From: JBDLRH01 sp039800165
Lineage (GTDB): Bacteria > Pseudomonadota > Gammaproteobacteria > Burkholderiales > Burkholderiaceae_C
Assembly (NCBI GenBank): GCA_039800165.1
Contig: JBDLRH010000012.1
Span: 1 to 29,745 of the forward strand
Reading direction: 5' to 3'
Length of the DNA stretch: 29,745 nucleotides
Part shown: piece after piece, positions 26,201-29,745 of the stretch
How positions within the stretch are numbered: position 1 is the stretch's first letter
Layout of the letters: every line of letters begins with the position of its first letter
Notes under the pieces: model-generated
Database searches by the model: none
Seen by the model: the letters and a program-made list of their open reading frames with translations, nothing else
What the model was told of the DNA's origin: nothing
Program-made: the position numbers and the translations under genes

Positions 26201-27691
26201 TTACAGGGCGGGCGCGAAGCTCCACGAGGTTTTTTGCCACGCGACCGCCTCGTCGCGCAGCAAATGCGCCGATTGCGGATAGCTCTCGGCCCAGCCGCTG
26301 CGCACGGCCAGCGCAAACTGCCGCAAGCCCGGGTCGAGCGACAGGGTGAGCCCGCCGAGGTCGGGGTCGCGGCGCGCATGGCACAGGATCACGGCCAGGC
26401 GCAGCGACATCAGCTGCTGCACGAACAGCGCATCTTCAAAGTCCGCCTCCAGCTTGCGCAGCTTGCCGCGGTGCCCCAGCACCAGCAGGCCCAGCCGGTG
26501 CAGCTCGGGCAGCGAGAAGCCGGGCGCGTCGGCATGTTCAAGAATGTAGGCGCCGTGCTTGTGGTAGTCACTGTGCGAGATGCGCGTGCCAACCTCGTGC
26601 AGTGAGGCTGCCCAGCCGAGCTTGCGCATGTGCCGCTCGCTCGCCTGATCTTGGGTGGACTGCAGTTGCGCAAACAGCCCGGTCGCCACCCGGGCCACAC
26701 GCTGGGCCTGCTGCAGGTCAACGCTGAACACCTGCGCCAGCCGCTGCACGCTGGCAGCGCGCAGGTCGGTGTCCGGGCGGTCACGATCCAGCACGTCGTA
26801 CAGCACCCCATGGCGCAGCGCCCCGCTGGCCACTTGCAGTGCGTCGATATCCAGCAGCGAGAACAGGGCCAACAGCACGCACAGGCCGCCGCCCAGCACG
26901 GGGCGCCGATCGTCCTTCAGGCCGTCCAGCCGCAGCCGATCGGCATGCCGTGCTTCCAGCAGCTGCTCGCGCAACCACATCAGTCCCTTGGGCGTGATGA
27001 CTCCGGGCTCCCAACCGCAGGCAGCCAGCACGTCACCCACGGCTCCGATCGTGCCGGAGGCGCCATAAGCACTGTCCCAGGCGCTGCGCGGGTACAGCGC
27101 CACTGCCTCGTCCAGGATGGCTTCTGCGGCCAGCTGCGCGGTGGACAGCGCCTTCTCGGACAGCACGCCGTCGGCGAAGTAGCGCATCGACCACGCAACG
27201 CTGCCCAGCCGGTACGACTCCATCACGGAAGGCGTCATGCCGGCACCGAGGATCAGCTCGGTCGATCGCCCGCCGATATCGATGACCAGGCGACGCTCAT
27301 CGGATTGCGGCAGCAGGTGCGACACACCGCTGTAGATCAGGCGCGCCTCTTCGCGGCCCGGAATCACGTCGATCGGAAAACCCAGGATGGCCTGCGCCCG
27401 CTCAAGGAACACGTCGCGGTTGCGGGCCTCGCGCAGTGTCTGTGTAGCCACTGCGCGCACCCGGCGGCGGTCAAAGCCCTGCAGCCGTTCGGCAAAGCGC
27501 GCCAGGCAGGCCCAGCCCCGGTGCATGGCTTCGGGCGTGAGCTTGCGGTCGGCATCCAGCCCGTTGCCCTGGCGCACCGTCTCTTTGAGGTATTCGATGC
27601 GCTCGATGTGGCCGTGCTCCAGGCGGCCGATCTCCAGGCGGTAGCTGTTGGAGCCGAGGTCGATGGCGGCAAGCAGGGTGGGCGAGGGCAT
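26201..27691 (-). CDS. ppx: Exopolyphosphatase (Ppx/GppA family)
   Basis: Ppx removes terminal phosphates from polyphosphate and opposes Ppk1; related GppA enzymes also hydrolyse pppGpp. The 496-residue protein has the actin-like ATPase fold: phosphate 1 motif LAAIDLGSNSYRLEIG, the catalytic-Glu region IPGREEARLIYSGV, and phosphate 2 motif VIDIGGRSTELILG (Arg where many homologues have Gly). The C-terminal HD-like helical domain includes LHEVGTRISHSDYHKHGAYI. I chose ATG 27691 because the family starts shortly before AAIDLGSNS, although no ribosome-binding site precedes it. An in-frame ATG at 27769 would overlap the arsJ end and add 26 residues. It faces ppk1-sixA convergently and follows arsJ by 67 bases. 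Confidence 0.94.
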   Translation of the reverse strand: MPSPTLLAAIDLGSNSYRLEIGRLEHGHIERIEYLKETVRQGNGLDADRKLTPEAMHRGWACLARFAERLQGFDRRRVRAVATQTLREARNRDVFLERAQAILGFPIDVIPGREEARLIYSGVSHLLPQSDERRLVIDIGGRSTELILGAGMTPSVMESYRLGSVAWSMRYFADGVLSEKALSTAQLAAEAILDEAVALYPRSAWDSAYGASGTIGAVGDVLAACGWEPGVITPKGLMWLREQLLEARHADRLRLDGLKDDRRPVLGGGLCVLLALFSLLDIDALQVASGALRHGVLYDVLDRDRPDTDLRAASVQRLAQVFSVDLQQAQRVARVATGLFAQLQSTQDQASERHMRKLGWAASLHEVGTRISHSDYHKHGAYILEHADAPGFSLPELHRLGLLVLGHRGKLRKLEADFEDALFVQQLMSLRLAVILCHARRDPDLGGLTLSLDPGLRQFALAVRSGWAESYPQSAHLLRDEAVAWQKTSWSFAPAL

Positions 27692-27758
27692 GGAATGGCG
27701 TGGGCGCGTGCGGCGCTGAGGATGCCACAGCGTGGCCGCGGCAAGCGGCCCGGTGTGG

Positions 27759-29039
27759 TCAGGATGCATCAGTGGCGGGGCGAGGCTGCGGCGAGGCTTC
27801 AAGCGGCAACCGCAAGGTGACCAGCCAGCAGGCCAGCAGCATCAGCGCCGAGCCGCCCAGCACGCCGGCCAGGCCCAGCCACTGGTACAGCAGGCCCGAC
27901 AGCAGCGTGCCGATGAAGCGGCCCAGCGCGTTGGCGGCGTAGTAGAAGCCCACGTCCTCGGCCGCCTTCTCCGAGCCGGCATAGGCCAGCACCAGGTAGC
28001 TGTGCACCGAGGAGTTCACCGCAAACGCGAAACCGAACACCACCAGCCCGCCGACCACGATCCACTCCAGTGGCTGCCATTGCGCCAGCACCGCCCCCGC
28101 CAGCGCCAGCGGCACCAGCGCCAGCACTGCAGACCAGTGCCGTGCCGCGGGTACTTCCGTGCTCAGGCCGTCTGCGCTGCGGCGCACGAGCTGTGGCGCC
28201 AGGGCCTGCACCGCGCCGTAGGCAATCGTCCACGCCGCAAGAAAGCCGCCCACCATGGTGAAGGTCCAGCCAGCGGAATACAGAAATACCGGAACACCCA
28301 CCACGAACCACACATCGCGGGCGCCAAACAGGGCCACCCGCGCAGCGGCCAGTGCATTGATGCCGGCGTTCTTGGCAAACAGCTCGCGTGCTGACTTTGA
28401 TGCCTTGCTCTTGCCCATCATCGGCGGAAGCGATGCCAGCACCGCCAGCAGCACCAGCGCCAGAAGCCCTGCCATCAGCCACAGCGACAGCCTGAAGCCC
28501 AGTGCCTCGAGCAGCAGGCCGCCCAGGAAGAAGCCCACACCTTTCATTGCGTTCTTGCTGCCGGTGAACCACGCCACCCAGCGAAACAGCTGGGCGTTGG
28601 CCTGGCCCTGTGCCTCATCCTTGGCCTCGGCCTGCGTCACCTTGATGGCCGACTTGCTGGCGGTCTTGGTCAGGTCCTTCGCGATGCCGCAGATGCCTTG
28701 TGCCAGCACCACCCATGCCACCGACAGCGCGGCGGTCCAGCCCGGCTGCAGCATCGACAGCAACACGAAGCCGGTGACCTGAGTGCACAGCCCCACCACC
28801 AGCATGCGTGCAATGCCATGGCGCGTGGCCAGCCAGCCGCCGATCAGGTTGGCGCCGATGCCGGCGGCTTCGTACAGCAGGAACAGGAAGGCCAGCGTGA
28901 ATGGCGAATAGCCGAGCTTGTAGAAGTGCAGCAGCACCAGCATGCGCAAGGCGCCGTCGGTGAGCGTGAAGCCCCAGTAGGCGGCCGTCACCACCAGATA
29001 GTTGCGCAGCCCGGAGGTTGCCGCTGCTGGCTCACTCAT
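27759..29039 (-). CDS. arsJ: Organoarsenical efflux permease ArsJ (MFS)
   Basis: ArsJ exports 1-arseno-3-phosphoglycerate, made when GAPDH uses arsenate instead of phosphate; the ester breaks down outside, so the pair gives arsenate resistance. The 426-residue protein is strongly hydrophobic, with roughly twelve membrane segments. It has ArsJ-like blocks: NYLVVTAAYWGFTLTDGALR, LHFYKLGYSPFTLAFLFLLYE, QGICGIAKDLTKTASKSAIK and GKNA/GSKNAMKGVGFFLGG-type sequence. The neighbouring GAPDH gene, ending 7 bases upstream, strongly supports this identity over a generic sugar transporter. AAGG just before ATG 29039 serves as ribosome-binding site. No arsR operator is visible; the promoter is beyond the right edge. 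Confidence 0.93.
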   Translation of the reverse strand: MSEPAAATSGLRNYLVVTAAYWGFTLTDGALRMLVLLHFYKLGYSPFTLAFLFLLYEAAGIGANLIGGWLATRHGIARMLVVGLCTQVTGFVLLSMLQPGWTAALSVAWVVLAQGICGIAKDLTKTASKSAIKVTQAEAKDEAQGQANAQLFRWVAWFTGSKNAMKGVGFFLGGLLLEALGFRLSLWLMAGLLALVLLAVLASLPPMMGKSKASKSARELFAKNAGINALAAARVALFGARDVWFVVGVPVFLYSAGWTFTMVGGFLAAWTIAYGAVQALAPQLVRRSADGLSTEVPAARHWSAVLALVPLALAGAVLAQWQPLEWIVVGGLVVFGFAFAVNSSVHSYLVLAYAGSEKAAEDVGFYYAANALGRFIGTLLSGLLYQWLGLAGVLGGSALMLLACWLVTLRLPLEASPQPRPATDAS

Positions 29040-29046
29040 CGCCTTG

Positions 29047-29745
29047 TCACAGCCCGTGCGCGTTGAGGTGGCAGGCCAGGTCGACCATGCGGCAGGCGTA
29101 GCCCATCTCGTTGTCGTACCAGGCGTACACCTTCAGCAGGGTGCCGTCGGTCACCATGGTGGACGGCGCATCGACGATCGAGCTGCGGGTGTCGCGTGCG
29201 TAGTCGGCGCTGACCAGAGGCCGTGTCTCGTAACCCAGGATACCGGCCAGCGGACCGCGTGCGGCGGCGTCAAACAGGGCGTTCACTTCCTCTGCCGTGG
29301 TGGGGCGCTGCAGCTCGAAAACGCAATCGGTCAGCGACGCGTTGAGTACCGGTGCGCGCACTGCGTGACCGTTGAGCTTGCCCTTGAGCTCGGGGTAGAT
29401 CAGCGCGATGGCCGTGGCACTGCCGGTGGTGGTGGGCGCCAGGCTCATCATGGCGCTGCGGGCGCGCCGCAAGTCCTTGTGCGGGGCATCCACCACCACG
29501 TTGGTGTTGGTCGGGTCGTGAATGGTGGTGATCTGCCCGTGGCGGATCCCGATGGATTCATGCACCACCTTCACCACCGGGGCCAAGCAGTTGGTGGTGC
29601 AGCTGGCGGCGGTGACGATGCGGTGGCGCGCCGGGTCGTACAGCTGATCGTTCACGCCCACCACCACATTGAGCACATCGCCCACCTTCACCGGTGCGGC
29701 CACGATCACCCGCTTGGCACCGCGGTCCAGATGCCCCTGCAGCAC
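29047..29745 (-). CDS. ArsJ-associated glyceraldehyde-3-phosphate dehydrogenase (partial, N-terminus outside window)
   Basis: The visible 232 residues are the C-terminal two thirds of a class I GAPDH of about 335 residues. The catalytic cysteine is in TAASCTTNCLAPVVKV, and the catalytic-domain loops HDPTNTNVVVDAPHKDL, SLAPTTTGSATAIALI and LNGHAVRAPVLNASLTD are intact. The sequence and its 7-base spacing to arsJ match the arsenate-resistance GAPDH group, which forms 1-arseno-3-phosphoglycerate. The C-terminal block reads WYDNEMGYACR, where most GAPDHs have WYDNEWGYSNR. The Asn that contacts the nicotinamide amide is therefore Cys here. The gene runs off the right edge, so the NAD-binding Rossmann start cannot be checked. 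Confidence 0.92.
   Translation of the reverse strand: MLQGHLDRGAKRVIVAAPVKVGDVLNVVVGVNDQLYDPARHRIVTAASCTTNCLAPVVKVVHESIGIRHGQITTIHDPTNTNVVVDAPHKDLRRARSAMMSLAPTTTGSATAIALIYPELKGKLNGHAVRAPVLNASLTDCVFELQRPTTAEEVNALFDAAARGPLAGILGYETRPLVSADYARDTRSSIVDAPSTMVTDGTLLKVYAWYDNEMGYACRMVDLACHLNAHGL

Noticed and set aside
27734..27750. GGCCGC/GCGGCC hairpin between arsJ and ppx
   Set aside because: A 6-bp stem without a T run on either strand; expected often in such GC-rich DNA, so it is not called as a terminator separating the two genes.

Overview
The window is a GC-rich bacterial chromosome segment whose codon third positions are mostly G or C. Gene content and order point to a betaproteobacterium of the order Burkholderiales (Comamonadaceae- or Sphaerotilaceae-like). 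The assignment rests on recognised protein families and remembered synteny, not on a database search. I see no tRNA, rRNA, insertion sequence, prophage or CRISPR array. No gene-free stretch exceeds 300 bases; the longest is the 202-base gap before carA.

Region 1 (1-11461, all +) is one tightly packed envelope-biogenesis cluster: the last codons of a probable uppS, then cdsA, dxr, rseP, bamA, skp, lpxD, fabZ, lpxA, lpxB, rnhB and a SpoU-family RNA methyltransferase. Several junctions are 4-base ATGA overlaps. Together these genes make phospholipid and isoprenoid precursors, insert outer-membrane proteins, chaperone them, sense envelope stress and build lipid A.

Region 2 (11462-22666) is a housekeeping block: carA-carB, greA, a DUF4149 membrane protein, the divergent pair yhbY(-)/rlmE(+), then ftsH, folP and glmM. 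Its short gaps hold the most interesting regulatory DNA. There is a possible 13-residue leader peptide before carA, an intrinsic terminator inside the greA leader that resembles E. coli GraL, and a UUCG-loop terminator lying against the folP start codon.

Region 3 (22667-29745) has a phosphate and arsenate theme: an OlsB-like ornithine acyltransferase, ppk1 and sixA on +, then ppx, arsJ and an ArsJ-type GAPDH (cut by the window edge) on -. A good PhoB box overlaps the end of the olsB-like gene before ppk1. A perfect 10-bp inverted repeat encloses the olsB-like ribosome-binding site and start codon. GAPDH and ArsJ form the known pathway that makes and exports 1-arseno-3-phosphoglycerate; here the pair is followed in the same direction by exopolyphosphatase.

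Most genes are conserved core genes. The novelty candidates are the RNA and DNA regulatory elements in the gaps, the arsJ-ppx linkage, and a Cys at the usual NAD-contacting Asn position of the GAPDH.
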